DNA of 64,000 nt from Tetrahymena thermophila SB210 (lineage: Eukaryota > Ciliophora > Oligohymenophorea > Hymenostomatida > Tetrahymenidae), in contig NW_002476254.1 of assembly GCF_000189635.1 (NCBI RefSeq), positions 1 through 64,000 on the forward strand, read 5' to 3'. The first letter of the stretch is position 1. Each line of letters opens with the position of its first letter. A program made the translations under genes and the position numbers. This document shows, piece after piece, positions 12,301 through 24,170 of the stretch. The notes beneath the pieces were generated by a model. That model ran no database searches. It worked only from the letters and a program-made list of their open reading frames with translations, and was not told the origin of the DNA.

Positions 12301-14322
12301 GATGACTCATTAAATAAACTAATTACCAAAACTTTCTATGCATCAAGTAAGAATATAATTAAACTGAATTCTCCAATATTAAATAACCCAGATCTTTCAC
12401 TATAAGAAGATTTTGAGAAAAAATTTTAAGGCAAATCTGTATTTATAGAAGATACTTTTAGTTACACATTTAACTCTTAAATTTTTATCAATAGAGATAA
12501 CAGAAATATTTAATATCAAGCTTTGATGCTTCAAAGTAATGGAAAATTTTTACCATTAACTTAACAAAGTTGGTTATTATTCTAGGCTCAAGAAAGGACT
12601 TTTGTTGGAACAACTAAATCAAATTAATTTGGATAATCTGTACATATATTGATCAATGCAACTGATGGATTTACTTATGCCACTGCTTCTTTAGTCTTTA
12701 AAATTGACTCAATTCCTATTTCTTACTTAATTATTTTACTTTTCTAAATCATAAGTCCAATTTTAGGAATAATAGGATTATGGAAATATCGTTCACATTT
12801 TTATAATTGTATTTATAGAAGCTCTTATTGTACTACACCAATCGAAATAATTTGTGGGGAAGAAGTTATTATTTAAATTCCATTGCTTGGAAATAAATTA
12901 AAAATTGCACAATCACTTTGGAATTCATACTTTAATACTTTAGACAAATCTGTTATTATAAAAGAATTTAACATAAAAAAGTAAAACTGTGAAGTTAATT
13001 TTGAAAATAATAATCCCAGACATAAAGCTTAGCTATCAATTGATCATAATGGTATCCTAAATACCAAACTTTTAAAATAATCTGAATAGCAATAGTTTTA
13101 AAGTTAAAAATAGTCCTTTTTTTAAAGCTCAAGTAATTTTAAAAAGAAGTTTTACAGAGATTTAAGAAAAAATGTTTAATTAGTTCATTTTAACTAAATT
13201 AACTCAAGCAAAGATTATAATAACCAAGTTGTAAATAATTAGTAATTGAATTAGTAAATTGGTTAGTAAAATTTGAAATTATCTTATTTCAATTAAGATA
13301 ATTCCTTGAATTATTCCAAAATTATAATGGAAATTCATGAATAGTATATTAAGAATAATAAAGTACCAAACAAAAAATTACTTGAATAGCTAAATAATCC
13401 TCTGTCTATGATTTGTAGAGCACTAATTGGATTAGCTTCTATTTCGATAGCTAATATTTTACCATAAAAAATAATCTAGCACTCTATAAATTATTTAAAA
13501 ACTGTTGCAAAAGAAAAAGGATATTTTGAAAAAGATTGGTACAAACATTATGCAAGTATTGAACATCAATTCTCAAGAGTACACATTGATCAATTTCCAT
13601 TAGTAAAGCTAGATGATAATCATTTATAAAAAGTTTTAAATATTTTATTTTCGAAAATAGACCTTAAATAAGAAGAGATAAATAATTTTTATTAAAAATA
13701 TTTTTCTTTCATCAAAGATTATTTAACTGCAATAGCTTTAGGATTCACTTAAGATGGATAAGGGATTATACCAAAAATAAGAGGGGAATGCCTTGAAATA
13801 AAATCTCATAATATTTAAAATATAAGAACATTTCGACCTTTTATCAAAAAATTCTTTTTTTTTTCAAAAGTAATATTTAGAAATTAAACTTTAGTTGCTA
13901 AAGAGTTTTCTAGTATACAAGAAATACCATCATGGATATTAAGTATAGATCTTGCTAATAATGTAATTTTAATTAAAGGAAAAACATAACATAAAGATAT
14001 TGGTTAATATGTTATGAATATTTATGATGACAAACATTTTGTAATAAAGTAAATAAAAGTGAATGTTAAGCCAGAAATAAATCAAAATAATAATAATATT
14101 TAGGAAAAATCTCCTTTGTTTTTATCTTAAGAATCAATTAATCGCGATTCAGCTAATTCTTTTACTAAGCCTAAACAATTTACATGTATATATTCTGCTG
14201 ATGATGAACTACCTCTTGAGCCTATTAGTAGTTCAAAAAATCGTTATTTAGGAGACTCAAATTCATTAAAAAAAAAATCTAACTAATTAAGCCTTAAACA
14301 TACAAATATATTGTAATTTTGA
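9367..14322 (+). CDS. LVIVD-repeat, cadherin-like single-pass membrane protein, paralog B1
   Basis: This is an intronless frame of 1,651 residues with TGA as stop. The start MNFYLQK matches the paralogs. The domain order is as in A1: signal peptide, an IWFPSPPS variant of the conserved motif, Cys-rich patch (RCLYPPNQNCCLVYSDQCG), LVIVD-type repeats (GVLVVDISNLKNPFLVTT and others), cadherin-like modules (LPFWATFS near 760; SWLLFQAQERTFVGTT before the membrane), one membrane span and a Q/N-rich tail. The last codons differ from subtype A: the A-type stop is absent and the protein ends ..NILQF. The 57 residues from MKYALLAG on are almost identical to the gene at 26779. Like its paralogs it is a probable surface protein of unknown role. 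Confidence 0.9.
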
Positions 14323-15420
14323 TTAATGATTATATTCAACATATTAATTAACAGCCAAAAAGAAAAAAAAATTAAAAAAGTATAAATTTTAGTGATAATT
14401 TGAAACCTGACCTTAGGGCTTGTCGAAGAATTACAGTAAAATAAATTAAGATAATTAAAACAAAGCATTTTTAAATAGATAAAATGAATTTTATTCAAAA
14501 AATGTTACTTACTTATCATAATATATAAACTACTAATTACATTTCATTTAATATAATTATTTAATAATTCCTATTTGACAACAATAATCGCCTTCTAAAG
14601 AGATAAATACTTGCTCTAACAAAAATTTGAGTTTTTATTTGAGATTATTAATAATATAAGTGTTCATTTGAATTTGCTTATATTTTTTAATTAATTTTTC
14701 TAACTGATTTTTGCAAATTTTCTTATTTAAATATCACTGATTATTTAAACGACTATTACTTAAAAAATGTTTGCAAATAACTTTTTTTAAAAATTTACCA
14801 ACAATTTTTAAGTATTCTTTTTATTAAAATAAGTTAATATAAAAGTATTAATTATCTTCTTATCTAAAATAATAACTATTAAAATTAGATAACTCATTTA
14901 TAATGTTTATCTGGTATCTATTGTCGCCTTCTATTTTTAAACTTTATTTTTATTAAAATAACTCAATACTTTTAATGTTTATGTATGTGATAAATGTATT
15001 TGTACAATAAAATCTGATTGTTTTTTATACTTTTGCTTTGCATCTGATTTTGTAAATTTTTGAATTTGATTATCTATCTTTGATTATTTAAATGACTATT
15101 ATTTAAAATTTTTTACAATTGAGTATATACATTTATTTAATAATAATAAACTGATGCTTTTCAATACATTTTGTAATTTAAACATAGTAATCATTAATAC
15201 ATTATAACAATTAATGTTTATTTTCTAAAATTATTAATTATATTAATATCTAAAGCCATAGATAGGTACATTCAGTTAATTTAACTATTTAATAGTATCT
15301 ATTAAATATTATTTTAATTTTATAAATTGTATTAAGATATTATTTAATAATTTATATTTAATATCTACCATAATTAAATTAGTTTTTTTCGAATTCCAAA
15401 ATTAAAAGTGTAGCAATATG
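14283..15420. repeat. Duplicated B-type 3' flank, copy 1
   Basis: From the last codons of B1 onward, this segment aligns with about 22985-24170 behind the relic B gene. Shared landmarks in order are CTTAAACATACAAA, a GGGCTTG..GAA..ACAGTAAAATAAATTAAGA stretch, AGAGATAAATRCTTGCTCTAA, GAAATTTTTGAATTTGATTATCT-like wording and several relic family 5' ends. The match continues for about 1.1 kb with many small indels, so the duplication is old. Confidence 0.65.
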
Positions 15421-15600
15421 CCAATAAGTTTTTATTTTCCTTCCCACGTTTTTGCAGTAAGTAGAGGAGCCGAACTTCGAAGAATTAAGGTACTTTTCTT
15501 AATATCTAAGCTCATAGGTAAATTATTTTAAAATAATCCTTTTGTTGCATATAATAGGTATGTTCCATCATAATCTCCTTAATTACGAATTTTTGTTTAT
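14490..15600 (+). pseudogene. Cluster of four decayed family 5' ends
   Basis: Four stretches (about 14490-14610, 14845-14940, 15210-15330, 15490-15590) each repeat the order seen at the true gene starts: an ATGAATTTTTATT-like start, TTATCTTAATATCTAA, a GTTAAGATAACT-like patch, TTTAATAGT, and CTATTTGGTATCCATCATCACC. All are broken by indels, and most have lost the ATG. Spacing is about 275-360 bp. Each seems to be the first 100-120 bp of a family gene plus upstream flank. Confidence 0.6.
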
Positions 15601-15719
15601 AAAATAATAGTGTAATATTTTAAATAAAATTCAAAACTCTCTTTGGAATTGTAAGTACTTGATAAAACTATGTTTTTGTTTATTAAATCAGTTTTCGGTT
15701 TGGATTTCATCTATTTTTA

Positions 15720-16340
15720 TTTAAATGAAAATTATTCAAAAATATACATGATTATTTAAATGAGCACAATTTAAAAACATTTAAATGAATAATTAAAAAT
15801 GTTCATGATTATTTAAATAAATATTATTAAAAACACTCATTATTATTTAAATGAATACTAACTATTTAAAAACACTAATGATCAGTTAAATGAATATGTC
15901 TTAAAAATGTTCATAATCATTTAAATGGATATAATTTAAAAATGTTCATGGTCATTTATGAATATGTTCATGGTTATTTAAATGAAACGACTTAAAAACA
16001 CTCATGATTATTCAAATTAATACTACTTAAAAATGTTCATGATTATTGAAATAAATAAATATTATTTAAAAATGCTCATTTTTTTTTAAAGAAATATTAC
16101 TTAAAAATCCTCATAATTATTTATATTAATATAATATAAAAATGTTCATAATCCTTTAAATGAATATATCTTTAAAATTTTCATGGTTATTTAAATGAAA
16201 TCACTTTAAAACACTCATGATTATTCAAAATAAATACTACTAAAAATGTTCATAATTATTCAAATAAATAAAAATTACTTAATAATGTTCATAATTATTT
16301 AATTTAATGTTACATAAAAATGCTTATTATTATTCCAATG
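15720..16340. repeat. Degenerate minisatellite, unit about 35-45 bp
   Basis: About 15 imperfect tandem copies of a unit reading roughly AAAATGTTCATGATTATTT followed by AAATGAATATTACTT are packed between B1 and A2. Copies vary in length (about 32-50 bp) and alternate between a GTTCAT and an ACTCAT core. The same wording occurs singly upstream of other family relics and in the subtelomere, for example 3650-3690. The array therefore looks like local expansion of one piece of the gene-flank repeat. Confidence 0.8.
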
Positions 16341-16473
16341 TTATTTAAATTAATAATTTGATTAATTATACATATTAAATAGAAAGAAAAAATTGATTAA
16401 TTTAAATAATAAATAAATTAAAAAAATGATTAAATAAAATAAACTCTACACATTTGTTACTAAAAAGATGAAA

Positions 16474-19400
16474 ATGAATTTTTACTTAGAAAAAGTTTTG
16501 ATTATCTTAATTACTTAGCTCATAGGAACACTAAGTTAAGATACCTCTTTGGTAGTGCCTATTTGGTATCCATCATCACCTTCTTATTAAATAAATTAAT
16601 AAGATTTTTGCTCAAATGCAAATAGCGCAACACTTTTGAAATGTCTCTATCCACCTAATTAGAATTGTTGCTTAGTTTATAGCGACTAATGCGGAATATC
16701 CCTTATTTGTGCAAATTTAAATGACTAAACAGCTTCTCTATTAAATATGAAAATTAATATACTTGTTCAAGATATGCTTATACAAGCGAATACTTAAAAT
16801 ATTTGGATTGCTGATTCTAAGTATATCTATTTATATACAATTTCATAGTAGAATTTTGAAATAAATTAAAAAATGAGAATGGATAAAGATAAGAATGCAG
16901 GAACCACAACTAAAATCTAATAATTTAGTTTTCTAAGTAATAGATTGTTTTTTAATTGTCAGGGTGGTGTCTTTATTTATGATATATCTAATACTAATTA
17001 ACCTCAATTAGTTTCTGTAATAAAGGCTAGTTAAGGTGCATAACTCATAGAAATAGCACCATAAATAAATTAAATATTTTTGGTAGATGGAACTTATAGA
17101 ATTTTAAAGATAACAAATAAGGACGATTTCACTCAATCTTCTTAAATACCAATAAACACACAAGATTAGTGTTCTTTCCCATTTACTTTTGTGTCCTTAA
17201 GCTATCTTTTTAACAATAAGTATTTAATTGTTTAGTCAACAAATACTATAATTGCAGGAGCTGATATAACTTAATTTTTATAAACAGGAAAATGTAGTGA
17301 TTTAAAATTTAATCAACTTTATTCAAACAATAGCACATATTCAATTGTTTTTATAACTCCTAACTAAAAATACATATTCCTTAATTAAGCAAGTATTTAT
17401 TTAAATGTGATAGAGATGAGCTATGATCCTATTTTAGCTGCAAATATATTCTAAGTGATTGCAATTAATAAATACGTTAACTATTTTACCCTTTCGTTTG
17501 ACCTTTCATTTCTAGTTGTATCAAACCAGGTTACAGTAGACTTTTTTTTTAAAAAAAGTAATCCTAATTACAATTCCATGTATCCAAGTATTCTTAATTT
17601 GCCTTAAATAATTACATACGTAGATCCTAAAGTATCTTCAACTCCTGTTGAGCCTTATGATTGTCAATTTACATAAACAAAGGCATATCTTATCTATACT
17701 AAAGGTTCATATGGAACTTATATAATTTAAGAAGACCAAAATAGCCACTTTTTATAAGTGAGTTAAAGTATTAACCCTCCACCTACTCCTTCTGAAACCT
17801 TAAGGATGTCTAGAGCATTTAATAATGACTAAAACCTTCTAATTGGTAGAGGTACTATTATTTACATATATGATATATCCAATTTGTTAAATCCTGTTTA
17901 GCTATCTATGCTTAATTTTGGATTTAGTGGTATCTAATTTCGCCGTTCTTATATTACAAAAGATATGAAATATGCTTTACTCGCTGGAGATACAAAAGGT
18001 GTTTTTGTAGTGGATATATCTGATTTAAAAAACCCTTTTCTTGTTACTACTGTTTACCATAATTTTACAAGTTCGACACGATGTTATTTCATTGATATGC
18101 CAACTAACGAAATGTATGCAGTAGCATCATATCCATAATTAGGTATTATATTCTACGATTTTACAGATTTTAAGAATCCCAAAATTATATCTTATTTGAT
18201 TAATTCAAGTGCTCGTTAAACAGTATTCTTCTCAAATTAAAATTTTTTGCTTATATAAGATCTTTAACAAGGAACTATGATTGTCAATGTAACTGATGTC
18301 CTGAATCCGTAAAAATAATCCGTGATAAAGAATGATGCGCCTACTAGATATTGTGTTTTGGTTTAAAATGATCTCTTTGCTGTATGTACATCTAATTATC
18401 TTGGGAATTTATTATTGATAGATCTTAGAGATATAAACAATCCTTAAATATATTAAAGGTATGATTTTAGAAACCAAAAATTAAGCGGATATAATGTATG
18501 CCTAAGCTCTGACAAGAAAACAATTTATTTAGGTTTATAGAATTCTATTGTAAGAATAAGTCTTTATTCTAATATATAATTTGAGACTAATTTATTACTT
18601 CTTTAAAGAGGTTCTACCCAATTAAACTAGCTTTTAGATATAAAAAAACCTTTTGAACTCGGTACCTAGGTGAAAGTAACTCTTCAACAAGTCTATCCAT
18701 CCAGATAAGCGATAATAAAAGGAGCAAAGTTTTATAATAATCAAAATATATAAGAATTACCTTTTTGGGCAACTTTTTCAACCTCCGATTCTTCACTTAC
18801 TCTCTCATTAACAATACAATCTATAAGTAATAGCAATATTTACTTAAAGGGAAGTAATGGAATTAACTTTTACACATTTTAATTTATATTTATAATAAAT
18901 TAATCTATTCTTAACTTCGATTTTATTAATCAAAGCTTAAATATTGATTAAAATCTGTCAAATCAAATATTTATAGACTGCATTTTAGCAGGTTTGCTAG
19001 ATAATAATAATTATTTTAACGGTCAATCATTTGATACAATAAATTATCATTTTTAATAAAAATATATATAAAGTCAAATTTAATTTATATTTTATGTGCT
19101 GAGTAGCAAACTCCTTTACTACCCAATTTAGATAAGCGTGTATGATTCCTTAAAAGTCAGTATAGAAGATATAAATTCTATACCGTACATTGATTCTGTA
19201 AATAACTATATTTACATAGATCTAACAGTTGATAAGTAATAAGCAAATTTTATTCCATATACTTATAGTGGAGTATTGACTTATCTTAGTGATAAGAATG
19301 ATTGGCTGAAAATTGAAGGTGATTTGAATTCAGTAAATCTTGTTATTTAAAAAGGAATTCAGTTAGCTAATTTTACCTAAGATATTTCTAACATCAATAT

Positions 19401-21438
19401 TACTATGACATTCGATGACAAAGTCAATAAACTTATTACAAAAACTATTTAGGCATCATTCAAACATATAATTAAATTGAATTCTCCGATATTAAATAAC
19501 CCACAATTATCTCTTTAAGAAGACTTTGAGAAAAAATTTTCAGGCGGGTCAATAAATATAGAGGATACATTTAGTTATACATTCAGCTCTTCAATTTTTA
19601 TTAATGAAGACAATAGAAAAATTTAATATTAAGCTCTGATGCTTCATAATGGAGTATATTTACCATTAACTTAACAAAGTTGGTTACTTTTCTAGTCTGA
19701 AGAAAGAACTTTTATAGGAACAACTAAATCAAGTCAGTATAAATAATCTGTACATTTATTAATCAATGCAACTGATGGATTTACCTACGCGACTGCTTAG
19801 TTAGTCTTACAAATAGACTCTATTCCTATCTAGTACTTAATTATTTTGCTTTTCCAAATAATAAGTCCTCTTTTAGGTATTATTGGATTTTGGAAATATC
19901 GTTCATCTTTTTACAACTTTGTATAAAGAAAATCATACTGCACTACACCAATAGAAATAATATGTGGGGAAGAAATTATTATTTAAATTCCGCTGCTTGG
20001 AAACAAATTAAAAACAGCATAATCTCTTTGGAATACATACTTTAAATCTTTAGACAAATAGGCTATTATTAAAGAATTTAACATAGAAAAATAAATATAC
20101 TAACCTATTTTGGAAAATAGTAATTTCAAACTTCAAATTTAGCAGCAATAAGATAACAGCTAAATGTTAAATAGTCAATTATTAAAATAATCAGAATAGT
20201 TTTAGAGTTAAAAATTTTCTAGATCAAATAGCCCTTTTAATATAAAAAAATAATTCGAAAGGAATTTAAGAAAATATACTTAATAATCTAACATAAAACA
20301 AATTGGCTAAAATGAAGATTCAAATAATTAAACTGAAACAAATCGGTAATTAGTTTCAGAAAAATAATAAAATTTTCTCTCTAATTAGAAAAAGGTTAAA
20401 TTGCATTATTTCAATAATGATAATACCTTGAATTTTCCCCAAATTATTATGGAAATTCGTGAATAGTATATTAGTAATCACAAATTTCCAAGTGAAAAAA
20501 TAATTAAATAGCTTAATAATCCCCTATCTATGATTTGTCGAGCACTAACAGGATTAGCTACAATTTCTATTGCTAGCTTTTTATCAGACAAAATTATCTA
20601 AAATTCTATAAATTATTTAAAAGTCTATGCAAAAAAAAAAGGATTCTATGAATCAGATTGGTACAAATGTTATACAACTATCTAGCCTCAATATTCAAGA
20701 GTGCATATTGATTAATTTCCATTAATAAAGATATAGGAAAGTCACTTATAAAATGTTCTAAATAGCTTACTTTCTGAAACAGAACTTTAATAAGAAGAGA
20801 TAAATAAATTTTATTAAAAATACTTTCCGTTCTTAAAAGAAAACCTAACAGCTATAGCTTTAGGTTTCACTTAGGATGGATAAGGGATTATACCAAAAAT
20901 AAGAGGGGAATGCCTTGAAATTAAATCCCATAAAATTTAAAATATAAAAACATTTAGACCTTTTATCAAAAAAAGATGTTTTCTTAATAAAACAATATTT
21001 AGAAGCGAAACCTTGGTTGATAAAGAGCTTTCTAAAATTTAAGAAATACCTTCGTGGATATTAAGTATAGATCTTGCTAATAATGTGATTTTAATCAAAG
21101 GAAAAACACAACATAAAGATATTGGTTAATATGTTTTGAACATCTACGATGACAAGCATTTTGTAATAAAATAAATAAGAGTTATAGTAAAAGCAGAAAT
21201 TAATCAAGAATGTGATAGTCTTAAGGAAAAATCTCCTTTACTATTCTCATAATAATTATTGTCTCCTCGTTTAGCTTAAAATGTTATTAAACCATAATTT
21301 TTGGTAAGTGAATATAATGCAGAAGAAGACTTCCCTCTAGAAGCTAGTAGTAGCTTAAATAATCGCTATTTTGGAGCTTCTCAGTCACTAAAAAGTAAGT
21401 CTAATTAATTAAGTGATAAACATAAAAATATACTCTGA
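16474..21438 (+). CDS. LVIVD-repeat, cadherin-like single-pass membrane protein, paralog A2
   Basis: The intronless frame is 1,654 residues from the MNFYLEK start, exactly the length of A1. An in-frame ATG six bases upstream (16468) would add Met-Lys; I chose 16474 because every paralog starts at MNFY/MNIY, but 16468 is possible. Domains are as in A1: signal peptide (residues 1-22), WYPSSPS, Cys-rich patch, about six LVIVD-type repeats, cadherin-like modules, a membrane span after the DSIP motif (residues of about 1121-1143) and a Q/N-rich tail with IPSWILSIDL. Long stretches are near-identical to A1 at the DNA level, including silent sites (for example 17661-18080 against 4981-5400). This indicates recent duplication or gene conversion. 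It ends ..NIL and TGA. Function unknown. Confidence 0.9.
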
Positions 21439-21904
21439 TTTTTTAATAATAATTTTATTTAAGAAGTTGCTGAAAGCTAAATAATGAAAAAAATATAATT
21501 TTTTTAAAGTACAAATAAAAAACTGAAAATATAAAATACAAAAGTGAAAATTAAAAAAATATAATAAAAACTTCAAATCATAATATAAATGCATCTAAGC
21601 TAATACTTTATGATATTGGAATATATATAGTTTAGCTATTTTCAGTATTTTTTAAGTAAGTATATTTAATTTTTTTTGTAAAATATAATTTAATTTAAAA
21701 ATACAAATAATTATTTATTTTATTGTTTTTAAATATTTATTATTTTAACTTTAAAAACATTTTATTTTAATGTTGAATTATTTTATTTTATATTTAAATT
21801 ATTAAATAAAATTTAAATTTTATATAAATTGTTGAATTACCAATCCAAAGAGTTTGAGCTTTTTGCAATTTTTTTATTTTATACTTTACTTAAAAAAAAA
21901 TGGT

Positions 21905-23000
21905 ATTTGCTTTTTTGTCGCTTTATGGAGATATAAAAAGTATTTTAGTAGTATATATATTTAATTTAAAAAAACATTTTTCATGTTACTACAATTTTAT
22001 CATGATTTTCTTCACTTAAGAGTTGCCATTATATTGATGCGCTAAAAGTGAAAAAATATGAGTATCATCATATCTCTCTTTAGGTATGATTAAGATTTCA
22101 TAAATTTAATAATTCCAAAATTTTATCTTATTTGACTATTTAAATACTTGAAGAGGTAGCTAGAAAGAATTCTTTTAGAATTAAAATTTTCTATTGAAAT
22201 CAGATTTTGAAGAAGGAATTATGATTTTTAATGCATTGAATTTTTGAACCCATAAAAAATAACTAAAATATTTAAGATAAGTAGTGTGTTTTGGTTTAAT
22301 ATTATTTGTTTATTGTATGCACACCTATTTACTTAGAAAATTTATTATTATTGATAGATATAGGAGACTTATAAAATCCTAAATATATTAAAAGAATTAT
22401 CTTAGGGATTAAGAGTAAAGTGCATATAATAAGTGTTTTGGAAGTAATTAAATAAATTTGATTTAGGTTTAATTGATACTATATATTTTTTATTAAAAAT
22501 ATTTTCATTTAATTGAAGATATTTAATAGCAATAACTTTAGAGTTTAATTAAGATGGATAAAGGATAAAAGCAAAAATGATAAGAGAATGCCTTGATATT
22601 AAATCTAAAAATATTTTAAAAATAAGAAAAATAAATATTTTATTTCTAAAGTAATATTTAGAAATTAAACTTTGGTTATTTTTCTAGTAAAGAAGAAATA
22701 CTTTATGGTTATTAAGTATAAATCTTGCTATTAATGTGATTTTAATCAATATAGTAAATAACAGTTAAAGTTAAAACCATAAATTAATCAAGACGAAAAT
22801 AATAAAATTAAGGAAAAGACTCCTTTTATTTCTTAATAATCAATTCCAAGTGATTAAGTTCATAATTAATATGATTAAATTGCATGAAATCTATATTCCG
22901 CCAAAGAGAACCTTCCATAAGCTAAGATAGAGTTACTTACATAAATGATATTTTATAAATTATTTGGTCCTTGTTTTTTAAAAATGTTTAAATAATTAAG
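21905..23000 (+). pseudogene. Relic of a subtype-B LVIVD/cadherin-like family gene
   Basis: The first part (about 21905-22475) follows B1 from about 10867 to 11440: the GGAGATATAAAAGGTGTTTTAG region, then GAAGGAATTATGATT, then an AATTTGATTTAGGTTTAATTGAT stretch. It then jumps, at about 22480, to sequence matching B1 13690-14300 (AAATATTTTC, GATGGATAA.GGAT, GAATGCCTTGA). About 2.25 kb, including the cadherin-like modules and the membrane span, is missing. Many small indels and in-frame TGA codons (for example ATTGAATTTTTGAACCC near 22240) show that it is dead. It runs straight into a copy of the B-type 3' flank. Confidence 0.85.
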
Positions 23001-24170
23001 TCTTAAACATACAAACATATTGTAATTTTGTATTAATAATTATATTGATGAAATTATGTAAAAATCTAAGAAAAAAATTTTAAAAATGTAAATTTTAGTG
23101 AAAATTTTGAAAACTGGCCCAAGGGCTTGAATAAAACTACAGTAAAATAAATTAAGAAGACTAAAATAAAAAATTTATAATTAAATAAAATGAATTTTTT
23201 TTAATAAAAGTATGAGTTATTTATCTTAATTTATAAACTATTAATTACATTTCATTTAATTTAATTATTAAATAATTCACATTTAAAAGCAAGAATCGCC
23301 CTCTTATTATATAAGAGATAAATGCTTGCTCTAATTCAAGAAGTATAAAAGTGCAAAACTTAGAGCATATATTTGATACTATTAAAAATGTAAGTGCTCA
23401 TTTGAATTTACTAATATTTTTTAATTCTTTTTTCTAACTGATTTTTGTAAATTTTCGTATTTAAATGTCACTGATTATTTAAACAACTATTACTTAAAAA
23501 TGCTTGCAACTAACTTTTTAAAAAAATTTACATACTTTTTAAATATTTTTAGAATTAATGAATCACAAATTGTTTTTAAATAGATTAAAATAATTAATCT
23601 AATTGAAAAATGTATTAATTATCTTATAACCTAAACTACTAAGTATTAAATTGAAATAGCTTTTTAAAATGCTTATCTGGTATCTATTATCGTTTTCTAT
23701 AATTAAATTTTTTTTTATTCAAATGTACAATACTTTTAAAATGTATGCAAAAAAAAGAAGAAACAAATTTCCTTCTTTTTTACACTTTAGCTTTCCATCT
23801 GATTTTGAGAAATTTTTGAATTTAATTATCTAAATGTCTGTTATTTAAAATTTTTTGTAATTGAATAATTACATTTTCTTAACAGTAAACTGATACTTTT
23901 CAAAAAATTTTGCTATTTAAAATAAAATAATCATTAATACATTCTAACAATATAACAATAAATTTTTATTATCTAAAATTATTAATTTTCTTAATATCTA
24001 AAGTTATAATTTCATTCAGTTAAGTTAACCTTCAAAAATTCCCATTAAATATTATCTAAATTAATAGATAAATTGATATAAAATAATTCTTTAATATTGT
24101 TTATTTAATATATACCATATATTAATTAGTTTTATTTCAAATTTAAAAATTATTAAACTTTTAAGATAAT
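22985..24170. repeat. Duplicated B-type 3' flank, copy 2
   Basis: This is the partner of about 14283-15420. It starts at the relic's TTAAGTCTTAAACATACAAAC, equivalent to the last codons of B1, and keeps the same order of landmarks, including relic family 5' ends at about 23190-23310, 23605-23700 and 23960-24060. The shared order over 1.1 kb shows that the relic gene and its flank were copied as one block. Confidence 0.65.

Larger units (their letters stand above)
14323..16473. other. Intergenic region B1 to A2: relic 5' ends and minisatellite
   Basis: This 2.15-kb stretch has no intact gene. The 3' flank of B1 runs into a series of decayed copies of the family 5' end at about 14490-14610, 14845-14940, 15210-15330 and 15490-15590, then a degenerate minisatellite (about 15720-16340), then the A2 upstream flank. 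A short, less AT-rich patch at about 15440-15490 (AGAGGAGCCGAACTTCGAAG) is unexplained. Confidence 0.65.

Noticed and set aside
14283-14498. A minus-strand frame of 71 codons behind B1
   Set aside because: It overlaps the last codons and 3' flank of B1 and reads as random I/N/F/Y-rich sequence.
21409-21594. A minus-strand frame of 61 codons behind A2
   Set aside because: It overlaps the end of A2; the composition is that of translated A/T-rich flank.
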